A stretch of 25,635 nucleotides of DNA from an uncultured Novosphingobium sp. (lineage in GTDB: Bacteria; Pseudomonadota; Alphaproteobacteria; Sphingomonadales; Sphingomonadaceae). Below, one piece after another: positions 15,519-24,249 of this stretch (position 1 is the first letter of the stretch; every line of letters begins with the position of its first letter). The notes below the pieces were generated by a model that was not told the DNA's origin, ran no database searches, and saw only the letters and a program-made list of their open reading frames with translations. The position numbers and the translations under genes are program-made. Location of the stretch: assembly GCA_946886075.1 (NCBI GenBank), contig CAMPHR010000039.1, positions 1 through 25,635 of the forward strand, read 5' to 3'.

Positions 15519-15926
15519 ATGGAATTGCCGTTCGGTGCTGATCAGGACATCGACTTTATGTTTCTGAAGTTGATCGTCCACGACATCGACAAATCTGAAG
15601 CCTTCTACAAATCTGTTTTCGGACTTGTGGAAATGAATCGGATGGAAGCGAAAATCACTGGACGCGAAGTCATAGAGATCGTTTACCAGCCTACTTATAA
15701 GGGTGGCCCGTTGTTCATTCTGGCGAGCTTCCCCGGAGACACGCAGCCTGCCCGCAACGAAGCGATCATCGGCTTTGCGAGCGGAGACTTCGACGCCTGC
15801 TTGCAGCGTATAGAGAAGGCGGGCGGAAGCGTGGCAGAAGACCGGACGGTCCCCGACTTCGGGCGCACTGCCTTTGCGAAGGATCCCGAAGGGCATCTCC
15901 TCCAGATCAGCCAGCGGCAGGGTTGA
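15519..15926 (+). CDS. VOC (glyoxalase/dioxygenase-fold) family protein 1
   Basis: A 135-residue protein of the vicinal oxygen chelate superfamily, which includes lyases, isomerases, dioxygenases and antibiotic-binding proteins. Two beta-alpha-beta halves are visible: LKLIVHDIDKSEAFYKSVFGL at the N-terminus (core SEAFYKSVFGL) and the C-terminal DPEGHLLQI. The usual metal-binding first His and last Glu positions look substituted (the end reads LLQI rather than IE), so it may bind ligand without classical metal chemistry. AAGGAGAG lies just upstream of ATG 15519; a GTG three bases earlier is less likely. It heads a compact plus-strand gene run and is paralogous to the VOC gene at 23694. Confidence 0.85.
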   Translation: MELPFGADQDIDFMFLKLIVHDIDKSEAFYKSVFGLVEMNRMEAKITGREVIEIVYQPTYKGGPLFILASFPGDTQPARNEAIIGFASGDFDACLQRIEKAGGSVAEDRTVPDFGRTAFAKDPEGHLLQISQRQG

Positions 15927-15931
15927 GTGAT

Positions 15932-17310
15932 ATGCAAGGCCTTATGGAGAGGCGCCGCAGATCACTCCCTGATCGGGCGTTGTTCGACCAATTGCATCTG
16001 ACGGTCGCACCGGGCGATCATTATGGCCTTGCATTCCCTATTTCGCCGGAGATGCTGGTGGAGTTCGGCGCAGCGTTTCTGACGGAGGCTTTCCGGGCTT
16101 CGGGCGTGATGTCCGCGGACAATGAAGTTACCGGAATAGTCGCAATGAGGCCGATCAACGTGCCGGGTGCTTCGCAGCGTGCGCTGCTCACCGTTGCCTA
16201 TGCACGGGACGAGCCGGGTTTGCATGCCGACCTGTTCGTCAAGTTTCCGCCCGCCGATCCAGACTATAAGTACGGGCTCACCCGGCTCGGCAGCGGGGAG
16301 ATCGACTGCAGCGGCTTGCGGGGCAAGTCGAGCTTCCGGTTACGACAGCCAAATATTATTTCGGCGATTATTCCGCATCGACGACCAATTATATCCTGAT
16401 AACCGAGTGCATTCCCTTTGGTGTGGGGCCGATCGAACCGGCTTACCGGAAGGGATATGACCATGAGATCGGTGATGTCGAGGAACATTATGTTCTGCTC
16501 GCTCGGTCGCTGGCCAGACTGGTGGCGGCCTATAAGCGGGGCGATCTTGGACCGGGCATCGACCGCCTGTTTCCCTTCGGTGCAGCAGCGCGGGACTTCG
16601 AGCCGATGCCGGATGCGGAGGCGAAGGTGGCGCGGCTGGCAAGGTTCGTCACCCACACCGCGCCGCAGCTGTTCGTGGCCGAAGCCGCGCAACCCGGTTT
16701 CATGGAGCGTTGGATAAACGACGTCTTGTTCGGGATGGCGCACAAGGATGCGGTCGTCGCGAGCCTGCATGCGGACCCGGATTATACGGGCCTTTGTCAT
16801 CCCAATCTGAACATCGATAATGCCTGGTATTGGCGCGATCCGTCAGGACAGCTTCAGATCGGCCTGCTCGATTGGGGCGGCGCCGGACATATGAGCATCG
16901 CCCAGGCGATAAGCGGGATGATGATGATGCCGCAGCCGGAAAGATATGGCGAGCTTCTCAAGCTGGTATTCTCAACGTTCGTGGAGGAGTTGGCCGACAG
17001 GTCGGGAGTCATGCTAGATCCTTCCGAACTGCGCATTCAGTTCAAGGCATCGCTCTATTCGACGGCGATATGGATGATAGTGGACATGCTGCCCGATATC
17101 TTCGACCAGATACCCGCCGAACACTGGTCAAGCATGAAGGATCGAACGGATCCGCTGCTGGAAAGCAGCGGATTGCTCTCCGCCATCATATGGGTCGATA
17201 ACATCCTGCGGGAATGGTGCGGCGGCATGACGCCGGGCGACGCATGCCGGGAAATACTGGCGCGTTCCGCCGTTGGGGAAGCTGCTGTCGAGGTCTTGGC
17301 TCCGGGCTGA
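15932..17310 (+). pseudogene. Frameshifted APH/ecdysteroid-kinase-like phosphotransferase
   Basis: Two overlapping frames together make one roughly 459-residue phosphotransferase. The first runs from ATG 15932 and is good to about 16305 (FVKFPPADPDYKYGLTRLG...). The second continues the homology with QRLAGQVELPVTTAKYYFGDY, then NYILITECIPFG, through to 17310. The switch from one frame to the other needs a single lost base near 16303-16309. The second half has the catalytic segment CHPNLNIDNAWYW and the metal-site LLDWGGAG. In most relatives the first motif is HGDxxxxN; here the Asp is Asn. It begins 6 bp after the VOC gene's stop codon. The frameshift could be genuine decay or a sequence error, but the site is not a homopolymer. 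If repaired it would be a small-molecule kinase-like protein. Confidence 0.78.
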
Positions 17311-17331
17311 ACCTAAGGATCAGGATATCTC

Positions 17332-17634
17332 ATGCCACACGTCACGGCGATCCGTCATCTCGCCTTTGAGGACCTAGGCGCGTTCGAGCCCCTGCTCGAA
17401 ACGATGGGCTTCCATATTCAGTATCTCGACGCGGGCGTCGACGACCTCAGCGTTGCGGGAGGAGCGGAAACCGATCTGCTGGTGGTGCTGGGCGGCCCGA
17501 TCGGAGCTTATGAGGAGGAGCGCTATCCTTTCCTGACCAGCGAGATCCGCCTTATGGAGCGGCGCCTGTCTGCGGGGCTCCCGACAAAGGGCATATGCTG
17601 TGGGGCGCAACTCATGGCGCATGGCCACCGCTGA
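17332..17634 (+). pseudogene. Truncated class-I glutamine amidotransferase
   Basis: A 100-residue frame matching only the N-terminal part of GMP-synthase-like class-I glutamine amidotransferases, which are usually about 230-240 residues. Seen are LLVVLGGPIGAYEEERYPFL (core GGPIGAYEE), then GLPTKGICCGAQLMA. The family's nucleophile elbow GICLGAQ is nearly intact (the nucleophile is the Cys of GIC; the next residue here is Cys). The frame then hits HGHR and stops, so the catalytic His-Glu half is missing. Residual coding signal may continue in another frame to about 17727, with a WPPLTS segment recalling the family's WxPLTL. It lies between the frameshifted kinase and the frameshifted flavoprotein. 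Confidence 0.7.
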
Positions 17635-17725
17635 CCTCCTGTGCGGTCGGCGGGGCTGCTGTGTATATCGCATGCAAGCTGGCAACCCGGATTGAGCCTG
17701 CTGCTGCCATCACGGTGGAATTTAG

Positions 17726-18354
17726 ATGACCGAGCTTCGTCCCGATCAATATGTCACGACGCTGGAAGAGTTGGAGGCGCTTTATGGTGCCGTAGCGCAG
17801 CCCGCGATCACAAAGGAGGTGGATCATATCCACCCGATCTACCGGCAATTCATCGAAGCTTCTCCATTGGCAGTCCTGGCGACCACGGGACCCGGAGGGT
17901 TGAATGTTACAGCCCGCGGCGACCCCGCGGGGTTCATCCATATCGAAGACGAGCACACTCTGATCTTGCCCGATCCTCGAGGTAATAACCGGGTCGACAG
18001 TCTGCGGAACATCCTTGCAGATCCGCGGGTGGCTTGCTGTTCTTCATACCAGGCGTCGGAGAAACCTTGAGGGTTAACGGCACGGCAAAGATCATTGCGT
18101 GCCCGGATTATGTCGATCGGTTCGCAGTGTCGGGGAAGGCGCCCAAGACGGTCCTTTGCATTGACGTGAAAAGCGTGTTGTTTCAGTGGATGCGGGCGGT
18201 GATGCGCTCCGAAATATGGAAGCAGGAGAGCCAGGTGGATCGAAAAAGTCTGCCAAGCGTCGGCACCATTCTGCGCGCGCTCTCCCAAGCGGCAATCGAC
18301 GATCAGGTCTATGATCAGGAAGCGCCACAGCGGCTGGCCAACACCCTCTATTAG
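17726..18354 (+). pseudogene. Frameshifted PPOX-type FMN flavoprotein (MSMEG_1061-like)
   Basis: Two frames joined by one missing base at about 18032-18034 restore a roughly 209-residue pyridoxamine-5'-phosphate-oxidase-fold protein. The first frame gives ITKEVDHIHPIYRQFIEASPLAVLATTG and the flavin-site stretch NRVDSLRNILADPRVA. The second continues directly with LLFFIPGVGETLRVNGTAKI and ends SQVDRKSLPSVGTILRA. This layout is that of the FMN-dependent MSMEG_1061 subfamily, whose members are oxidoreductases or flavin-binding proteins of mostly unknown substrate. The uninterrupted frame would give only about 114 residues and lose the RVNG core. It follows the truncated amidotransferase. Confidence 0.8.
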
Positions 18355-18579
18355 CGCGAAGGGCGGCGGTGATCGGGATGCAGGCCCGGCAGTGTCTTGA
18401 GGCTTCCTGCATTTTCCACCTCAAGCCGATCCCGCTTGCTACCAAGCAAATAACAGTGCAAAATGTAATTGAGTTGTTGGACAGTCTGAGCCGCATCTTT
18501 CCTATGCAGGGAAAGAATGGGGCATGGGTAACATGCTAAAAAGCGGAGCAAAAGCTCAGCCAGCCTAAGGAGAGGTTCG

Positions 18580-19644
18580 ATGGTATCACCTGAACGACGC
18601 CGCCCCATGACGCCGATCGTGCCGCCCCAGCCGATCAGCGACATATTCACCGATGATGAAAATGCGCGGATGATGGACATCCTGCGCACTCAGGGGCCGT
18701 GGCGGTTGATCCAGGCCCTCCACTTCAATTCGGCGGAAGAGATGCTTGCCGTTTCCAGCCCGTCCGGTGCGCCGGAGGAAGGCGTGACGCTATCGGATCT
18801 GCTGACCCCTGCTTTCCGTGGCACGTTCGGCAATAACGGGCTCCCTTATATCGATGAGGCGCATGAGATTTTCTATAGCCGCAGGCTGCTGGACATGGTG
18901 CGCAAGATGCACGGCGCGCGGTACGGTGCGCCCTATCTGTTCCAGTTCAACATCAATGCACCCTCGCACGGCCTTGATCCGGGTCATTTCGATGGCCGCA
19001 GCTGGCGCGGACTGGATCCCACCAACATGCCCGCATGGCTGGGCGCGGTCATGGCCAAGTCCGGGCTGTTCGACGCCTGGGAGGTGAAGGCTGGCCAGGT
19101 CATTGCCTGGTATTACAACTCGGACATTGACGGCGGCTTCACCTATTGGCCGGATGGCCCCGATCGCGCGCCGCAGCGGCTGTCGGCTCCCATCTGGAAT
19201 CGCGGCCTGATTACCGACAACGAGCATATGTTCCACCGGGGCGAAGCATCCGGGCCGCTGGAAAAGCGCGGCGTGTCGGGCATGACGCTGCAATCGATGG
19301 TCGAGGCGGATGGCGAAGACGGATGGCGCATCATCGATGGCGATCGGGTTCTCGCCCGCTACGAGGCCAGCGACATGCGCACGCTCTTCCACTATAGCGC
19401 GCATGTGTTCACCGACATGGCGGACCTGAAACGCTTCTACGACCATACCGACGACCTGACGACCGACCAGGCTTTCGACGTCATGATCGCGGACCTGAAG
19501 GCGAAGGGCATCCCCGTCGCCACCCCGACCGATCCCATGTCCGATCCCGCCTTCATTGCAACGCTTACGGCAGCCTATGCGACGTCGCCGACCAGCTATC
19601 ACCCCGAAGCGCCGCTCGAAATGCGAACCAAAATGGCCGCATGA
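18580..19644 (+). CDS. Unrecognised protein with 2OG-Fe(II) oxygenase-like motif
   Basis: A 354-residue soluble protein that I do not recognise by name. A possible iron facial triad is visible: H136 and D138 in GLDPGHFDGRSW, and H219 followed by R220 in NEHMFHRGEASG, about 80 residues later. That spacing and the HxD...H...R order match 2-oxoglutarate/Fe(II) oxygenases of the PhyH-like type. Strand-like segments GQVIAWYYN and GGFTYWPDGP lie between. The family call is an inference. A strong ribosome site (AAGGAGAGG) lies 5 nt before ATG 18580, and a second ATG at codon 10 is possible. The gene is intact, unlike its three upstream neighbours. It sits after a 225-bp gap and probably has its own promoter. 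Confidence 0.75.
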   Translation: MVSPERRRPMTPIVPPQPISDIFTDDENARMMDILRTQGPWRLIQALHFNSAEEMLAVSSPSGAPEEGVTLSDLLTPAFRGTFGNNGLPYIDEAHEIFYSRRLLDMVRKMHGARYGAPYLFQFNINAPSHGLDPGHFDGRSWRGLDPTNMPAWLGAVMAKSGLFDAWEVKAGQVIAWYYNSDIDGGFTYWPDGPDRAPQRLSAPIWNRGLITDNEHMFHRGEASGPLEKRGVSGMTLQSMVEADGEDGWRIIDGDRVLARYEASDMRTLFHYSAHVFTDMADLKRFYDHTDDLTTDQAFDVMIADLKAKGIPVATPTDPMSDPAFIATLTAAYATSPTSYHPEAPLEMRTKMAA

Positions 19645-19693
19645 TGGCGCGCACTGGCAATAGATGCTCCCGTCAGCGTGCGTGGAGCGGGTA

Positions 19694-19722
19694 CCGGGCT
19701 GGTTCTTAATCGACCAGCCCGG
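19694..19722. terminator. Perfect 10-bp hairpin between convergent genes
   Basis: CCGGGCTGGT (19694-19703) and ACCAGCCCGG (19713-19722) form a perfect 10-bp stem around a 9-nt loop, midway between the oxygenase-like gene and the convergent amidase gene. There is no T-run on either side. It is a likely 3'-end stabiliser or a weak two-way terminator. Confidence 0.55.
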
Positions 19723-19780
19723 CGTCAGCTAACGCGCCATCCGTTCCGCGATATTCCGGTTCGCCCCACATCTGCGACGA

Positions 19781-21232
19781 TCAGCACATCGCGGGCAAAC
19801 GTCCCTGAAGTGGATCACTCGCCTCATACGCTCGGCCTATCCTCAACGCGAGATGCTCATCGCGTGGGCGGCAGACGATCTGCAGCGACGTGGGACTGCC
19901 GTTTGCGGTCAGGCCATTGGGCAAGGCCAGTGCGCAAAAGCCCAACTGGTTGACGAAGCGGGTGAACATGGACGGGTTCGTGGACTCATCGACCGCCGCC
20001 AAGGGAATGGCGGGTGTCGCGGTCGTTGGCGTTAAAAGCGCGTCATAACCTTCCAGCGCTGCCAGCATCGATCTGTTATTCTGTCGCGCCCGCTCGCGCG
20101 CAAGAATATAGCTACGTGCCGGAATGGCTCCCGCGAGCAAGCGAGACCGGACCGCCGGATCCATTTGCGTGGCCGGATCCTCGGCAATCTCTCCGTAGAG
20201 GGCGTAGGCTTCCGCCATCATGATCTCGGACTCCCGCTGAAAGTCGCGCAAGCTGCGCGGCAGATCGATCACCGACACCTCTGCGCCCAGCCCCTCGAAA
20301 TATCGCAGTGACGCCCGGTAGGCTTGCGCCAGTTCAGCGTCGACGGCCTCCAGTTCGGCCGTACCGATCGCCGCCAGGCAGAGCCCGCCCACACCCGCGC
20401 CCAGGCTGCTCGCATGCGGGCGCGCGACTTCTGACTCCTCCACAAGGGCATCGAAGAGCAGCGCCACGTCCGCAACAGTGCGGCCCATCGGCCCTGCCGT
20501 ATCCAAAGAAGGGCTAAGAGGCATGATGCCCTCGGCACTTATCAATCCCCGGGTGGTCATCAGTCCTACGATGCCGTTGAACGACGCCGGGATGCGCACC
20601 GATCCGCCGGTATCGGTGCCGACCGCCAGCGTCGCCATGCGCGCAGCAACCGCCACTCCAGAACCGCTCGATGATCCTCCCGCGACATGGTGCTCGTCCG
20701 CGAACCACGGATTGCGTGGACTGCCGAGATGCGCATTCGTGCCCCAGCCTCCCAACGCGAATTCGACAGTGTGCGTTTTTCCGAGCAGGATCGCACCATT
20801 TGCTGTCAGCCGCTGAACCATATCCGCCGTTCGCGGAGCGATGCGACCGGCCAAAGTCGCGGAACCGCCAGCGCAAGTCTTGCCCTCAACGTCTATAAGA
20901 TCCTTTATCGCCACCGGCACGCCATCAAGTGGCCCCCACGCCCGTCCTTCAACATGTCTTCTGCCCGACCCAGCCGCTGCTTCCATGGCTTCGCAGGAAA
21001 AAATTTCGCTGTAGGCATGGAGTTCGGGGTCCAGCGCGGCGATCCGCGATAGATGCGCTTGAACAACATCTACCGGCGTAAACCGCCCTGCCCGATAACC
21101 ATCGCGCAGCTCGCATGCTGACATGAAGCATAGCGGATCATGCTGGACGCTTTGAGTTATCAAACTTGCTCTCCGCTCATCGGTTCGAAATTCCATTGGG
21201 ACGTCATCATCATATTCCCGTCCGGCCGTCAT
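19781..21232 (-). CDS. Amidase (amidase-signature family)
   Basis: A 483-residue amidase-signature hydrolase that cleaves carboxamide or related C-N bonds. The Ser-cisSer-Lys triad is present: K110 in PVAIKDLID, the serines of GGSSSGSG at 187-189, and nucleophile S211 in GTDTGGSVRIPAS. Length and motif order are normal. ATG 21232 has AAAGGATCG upstream at a good distance; ATGs at codons 13 and 37 are alternatives. It lies 56 bp downstream of the molybdopterin oxidoreductase gene on the same strand, so the two probably form an operon. The substrate is unknown. Coupling an amidase to a molybdoenzyme suggests successive steps on one compound, but that is inference. Confidence 0.93.
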   Translation of the reverse strand: MTAGREYDDDVPMEFRTDERRASLITQSVQHDPLCFMSACELRDGYRAGRFTPVDVVQAHLSRIAALDPELHAYSEIFSCEAMEAAAGSGRRHVEGRAWGPLDGVPVAIKDLIDVEGKTCAGGSATLAGRIAPRTADMVQRLTANGAILLGKTHTVEFALGGWGTNAHLGSPRNPWFADEHHVAGGSSSGSGVAVAARMATLAVGTDTGGSVRIPASFNGIVGLMTTRGLISAEGIMPLSPSLDTAGPMGRTVADVALLFDALVEESEVARPHASSLGAGVGGLCLAAIGTAELEAVDAELAQAYRASLRYFEGLGAEVSVIDLPRSLRDFQRESEIMMAEAYALYGEIAEDPATQMDPAVRSRLLAGAIPARSYILARERARQNNRSMLAALEGYDALLTPTTATPAIPLAAVDESTNPSMFTRFVNQLGFCALALPNGLTANGSPTSLQIVCRPRDEHLALRIGRAYEASDPLQGRLPAMC

Positions 21233-21288
21233 GCGCGATCCTTTTGCGCAGCCGCCGGATGGAGATGATCGTCAAAGGCAATTCCAGA

Positions 21289-23451
21289 TTATGGAACTAC
21301 CCGCTCCAATGCGACGGGAATAGCGCTCATCTTGGGCATCCCCGTATAAGGATCGAAGACGGCACCCCCATCGATCAGCTGATTGACGTTGCTGCCGATC
21401 TTGTGGGCCTGGCCCTCATCGTTCGGGATCCCTCCGAAATTATGGCTCATCGCAACGACGCCGGGGCGAAGGCTGCCATCGGCGCGGGCAATCGCCTCCA
21501 TTGACGAGTAGGGTGATCTGATACGCAGAAAGTCGCCGGTGGCGGCATCCAGCTTTTCCAGATCGGTGGGATGCATGAACAGGGGGTTGAACGCTTCCCG
21601 GCCGTTGATCGCGTCCACATTATAGGCCGAATTATGGACGTGCATCATCCGCCGCGTCACCAGCCGAAACGGATAGCCCTCCGGTTCATACCAGGAATCG
21701 GTCGAAGACTGATCGAAGCGGCGCGACAATTCTTCCATCATTTCGGGATGACCAATCTGCAACCGGCCTGTCCAGCCCGCTTCCTTCGGCACAACATGGA
21801 CGCGCGGCTCGGGATAAAGCGCCCCCCGGCCCAGTGCCTCCACCTCCGACAAGGGGATGCGAGACCCGGCGCACATAATCTCCAGAAGCTGGTCAGCGGA
21901 TGGTGTCGACCCGTTATCGCCTGCAGGAATCGGCATACCGAAATAGTTGAGCTTGTCCTGCAATCCCAAACGCTGGGCAATGCCATGGAAAAACGCCCAA
22001 TCCGCGATTACGTCGCTCCCCTGCGGAGGCTCGACCACGGGCGCCGTGTGCTTGCCATAGGCGTGCGTGAGGCCGAACAGTCCCATCATCCCCCGCTGAT
22101 CGTGATGCAGGAGCACGCTCGCCATCTCAAAGCTGATCCGGGGCGCGATGACATAATCCGCATATCTTGCCGTCTGGCTCATAAACGGATCGACTTGCAC
22201 CAGCAGCTCGAGATTTTCCATGGCGGCAACGGTTTTTTGCTGGTCCGGCCAGGCCGCGACCGGATTGCCGCCGCAACTGATCAAGGCGCGGATTTGGCCC
22301 TCGCCTTCGAGCAATATCTCATCGGCGACCGCCATCACTGGATGGCCGGCGCAGGTCCCGGTGAAACCCCGCATGCGCAGCTTCTTTGATTCATCTCGCG
22401 CCGGGAATGGCGGGTTTGCCTGAGCCTTGAACGGACGAAAAGGCGAAAGTGCGCCTGGATTGGTTACTTCATCCCCTGCCCGAAGATATCGGCCGCACAA
22501 CGTCGTCAGGCACAGGATCATATATTCGAGCAAGGTTCCATACTGGGCCATGTTCGCCCCGGTTCCGGCCATAACATAGGCCTTCTTCGCACCGGCGTAG
22601 GTCCGTGCCGCCGTCACGATATCGGCTGCGTCGATGTCGGCCATGTTGGCGACCGCGGCAGGCGTGAACGGGGCAACAGCGCCGCGAAGTGCGTCCAGCC
22701 CGTCAGCCTCTTCGGCCACGAAATCGCGATCGTACAAATCTTCTTCGATAATGACGTGAATGATCGCGGCCAGGATGGCGATGTCGTGGGCTGGCTTGGG
22801 CTGGATATGCAATTGCGCGCGCTGGGCGACATCGGTGCGGCGCGGGTCGATAACGATCAGCTGCATGCCGCGCGCAAGAGATTCACCGAGCCACTTTCCA
22901 GGATTTCCCACCGGGAATCCGGCAAAGCTGATCAGAGGATTGAGGCCGATCAGCATGACCGCGTCTGCGTCATGACCATTCTGGATCGGCGCATCCCAAG
23001 TGCCATGGAACGCCTCGGCGGTGAGCTTGCCGCCCTGGTCGATCGTCAGCGGGGTCAGAAACCACGACGACCCGATCGCGCTGCAAAAAGCCATGCTCAT
23101 CAGCACGTTCAATGAACTCGAATATACAGAATTGGTGCTCATGTAGGTGGCGACTGCATCCGGTCCGTGCCGGTCGGTGATGAGCTTCAGCTTTGCGGCG
23201 ATCTCATCCATCGCCCGAGCTGTTTCTATGGGTGCATAAGTGCCGTCCGGCTGCCGTTTCAGCGAGTGAAGCAGGCGATCGGGACTGTTGAAGAACGCTG
23301 GTTGATTCCGACCCTTGACGCACACGAAGCCCTTGAAGACCGGATCCTCCTTATCGCCGCGAACATCGACGAGACGGCCATCCTCGACGCCAACCTCGAC
23401 CGCGCACGATTGCATGCAAAGGCGGCAATAGCTTGGGCGGGTTTCACGCAT
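21289..23451 (-). CDS. Molybdopterin oxidoreductase with N-terminal [4Fe-4S] site
   Basis: A 720-residue enzyme of the DMSO-reductase / formate-dehydrogenase superfamily. The N-terminal cluster site is C9-x2-C12-x3-C16-x27-C44 (YCRLCMQSC...GFVCVKG). Molybdopterin-guanine-dinucleotide domains follow, with LIGLNPLISFAGFP, LIVIDPRRTDVAQRA, RALISCGGNPVAAWPD and the C-terminal VRxRSPYSS-like FLRIRSPYSS and HNFGG blocks. There is no Tat signal, so it is probably cytoplasmic. At the usual Mo-ligand region (TPLTIDQGGKLTAEAFHGTW) I see no Cys or Ser clearly in place; the ligand is uncertain. GAGGAGAGTGGA precedes ATG 23451. It forms an operon with the amidase. The substrate and redox partner are unknown. 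Confidence 0.9.
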   Translation of the reverse strand: MRETRPSYCRLCMQSCAVEVGVEDGRLVDVRGDKEDPVFKGFVCVKGRNQPAFFNSPDRLLHSLKRQPDGTYAPIETARAMDEIAAKLKLITDRHGPDAVATYMSTNSVYSSSLNVLMSMAFCSAIGSSWFLTPLTIDQGGKLTAEAFHGTWDAPIQNGHDADAVMLIGLNPLISFAGFPVGNPGKWLGESLARGMQLIVIDPRRTDVAQRAQLHIQPKPAHDIAILAAIIHVIIEEDLYDRDFVAEEADGLDALRGAVAPFTPAAVANMADIDAADIVTAARTYAGAKKAYVMAGTGANMAQYGTLLEYMILCLTTLCGRYLRAGDEVTNPGALSPFRPFKAQANPPFPARDESKKLRMRGFTGTCAGHPVMAVADEILLEGEGQIRALISCGGNPVAAWPDQQKTVAAMENLELLVQVDPFMSQTARYADYVIAPRISFEMASVLLHHDQRGMMGLFGLTHAYGKHTAPVVEPPQGSDVIADWAFFHGIAQRLGLQDKLNYFGMPIPAGDNGSTPSADQLLEIMCAGSRIPLSEVEALGRGALYPEPRVHVVPKEAGWTGRLQIGHPEMMEELSRRFDQSSTDSWYEPEGYPFRLVTRRMMHVHNSAYNVDAINGREAFNPLFMHPTDLEKLDAATGDFLRIRSPYSSMEAIARADGSLRPGVVAMSHNFGGIPNDEGQAHKIGSNVNQLIDGGAVFDPYTGMPKMSAIPVALERVVP

Positions 23452-23693
23452 TCCACTCTCCTCGTATCCGACTGGCTATGTCGCATAGCTTCGCGTTCGA
23501 CGTTGCAAACGAAACCACACCGCTCCGCCTCGGCTCGTCTTGCCGTTATCAAACAGATTGAAATGAAAATCTACTTTGGGAAGCGTTATCAATGGTTTTG
23601 AGGCGAGGCGGCACCACTCGCAATTGACTTCCTCGCCCGCCTATTGGACAGTTGTCATAGCAGGCGGAAAGCTTTGTCGATGGGAGAGCTATA
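23452..23693. promoter_or_regulatory. Divergent promoter region with CGTTATCAA direct repeats
   Basis: This 242-bp gap separates the minus-strand molybdoenzyme operon from the plus-strand second VOC gene. CGTTATCAA occurs at 23544-23552 and again at 23584-23592, exactly 40 bp apart (close to four helical turns). TTGACT at 23624-23629 is a possible -35 of the VOC gene. No open frame of note was seen. Confidence 0.4.
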
Positions 23694-24089
23694 ATGGTTA
23701 AGAGCGACGCGAGGTTTTCTGCAACCAAGCTGAGGGTCGACGATCTTGAGAAGATGGCAAGCTTCTACAAAGCAGTATGTGGCCTCACGGAGCTAGCGCG
23801 CGTTACTGGAACGATCGGCGGGCGCGAGACCAACGAGATACTTTTCAACTTTCGCGGCGAAGGGCCACCCACCTTCGTGCTTCGTCGATTTGTCGATGAT
23901 CCCAAACCCAGCAGCGACGGCACGGTGAACGTGTTCATCACCGAAGATCTCTCGGCCTTTATCGAACGGGCCATCAGCCATGGCGCCAAGATCGTACAGG
24001 AGCCCTACGTCAACGCCGAGTATAATATCAAGGTTGTCTTCATCACCGACATCGAAGGGCACTTGATGGAGGTCGTCGAGCTAATCTGA
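23694..24089 (+). CDS. VOC (glyoxalase/dioxygenase-fold) family protein 2
   Basis: A 131-residue VOC-superfamily protein. It opens ATKLRVDDLEKMASFYKAVCGL (core MASFYKAVCGL) and ends TDIEGHLMEVVEL. Clear shared positions with the VOC protein at 15519 (K-L-V-D-D/H-L/I, FYK-V-GL, GRE-EI, GPPTF/GGPLF, EGHL) show they are paralogues. Here the C-terminal metal-type Glu is kept (LMEV), while the first metal His is not obvious. GGGAGAG lies just before ATG 23694. It is divergent from the molybdoenzyme/amidase operon, and its product is a candidate partner for them. Confidence 0.85.
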   Translation: MVKSDARFSATKLRVDDLEKMASFYKAVCGLTELARVTGTIGGRETNEILFNFRGEGPPTFVLRRFVDDPKPSSDGTVNVFITEDLSAFIERAISHGAKIVQEPYVNAEYNIKVVFITDIEGHLMEVVELI

Positions 24090-24249
24090 TTTGGCGCGCC
24101 GCTGGAGCGATTTTCTCCACTATCGGCGCACTCCACCCATCGTGCTAGCGTGGACATAATCTTGGACTCGTCATATTTGGAATCAACCTGGGGTCGCAGC
24201 ATCGTCAATCAGACTTGAGGTTACGGCTTGCATCAAACAGAAGCGTTGA

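Noticed and set aside
18477..24167. TTGGAC shared upstream of three accessory genes (18477, 23644, 24162)
   Set aside because: Six bases at differing distances from the starts (50-103 bp) are too weak to call a promoter motif.
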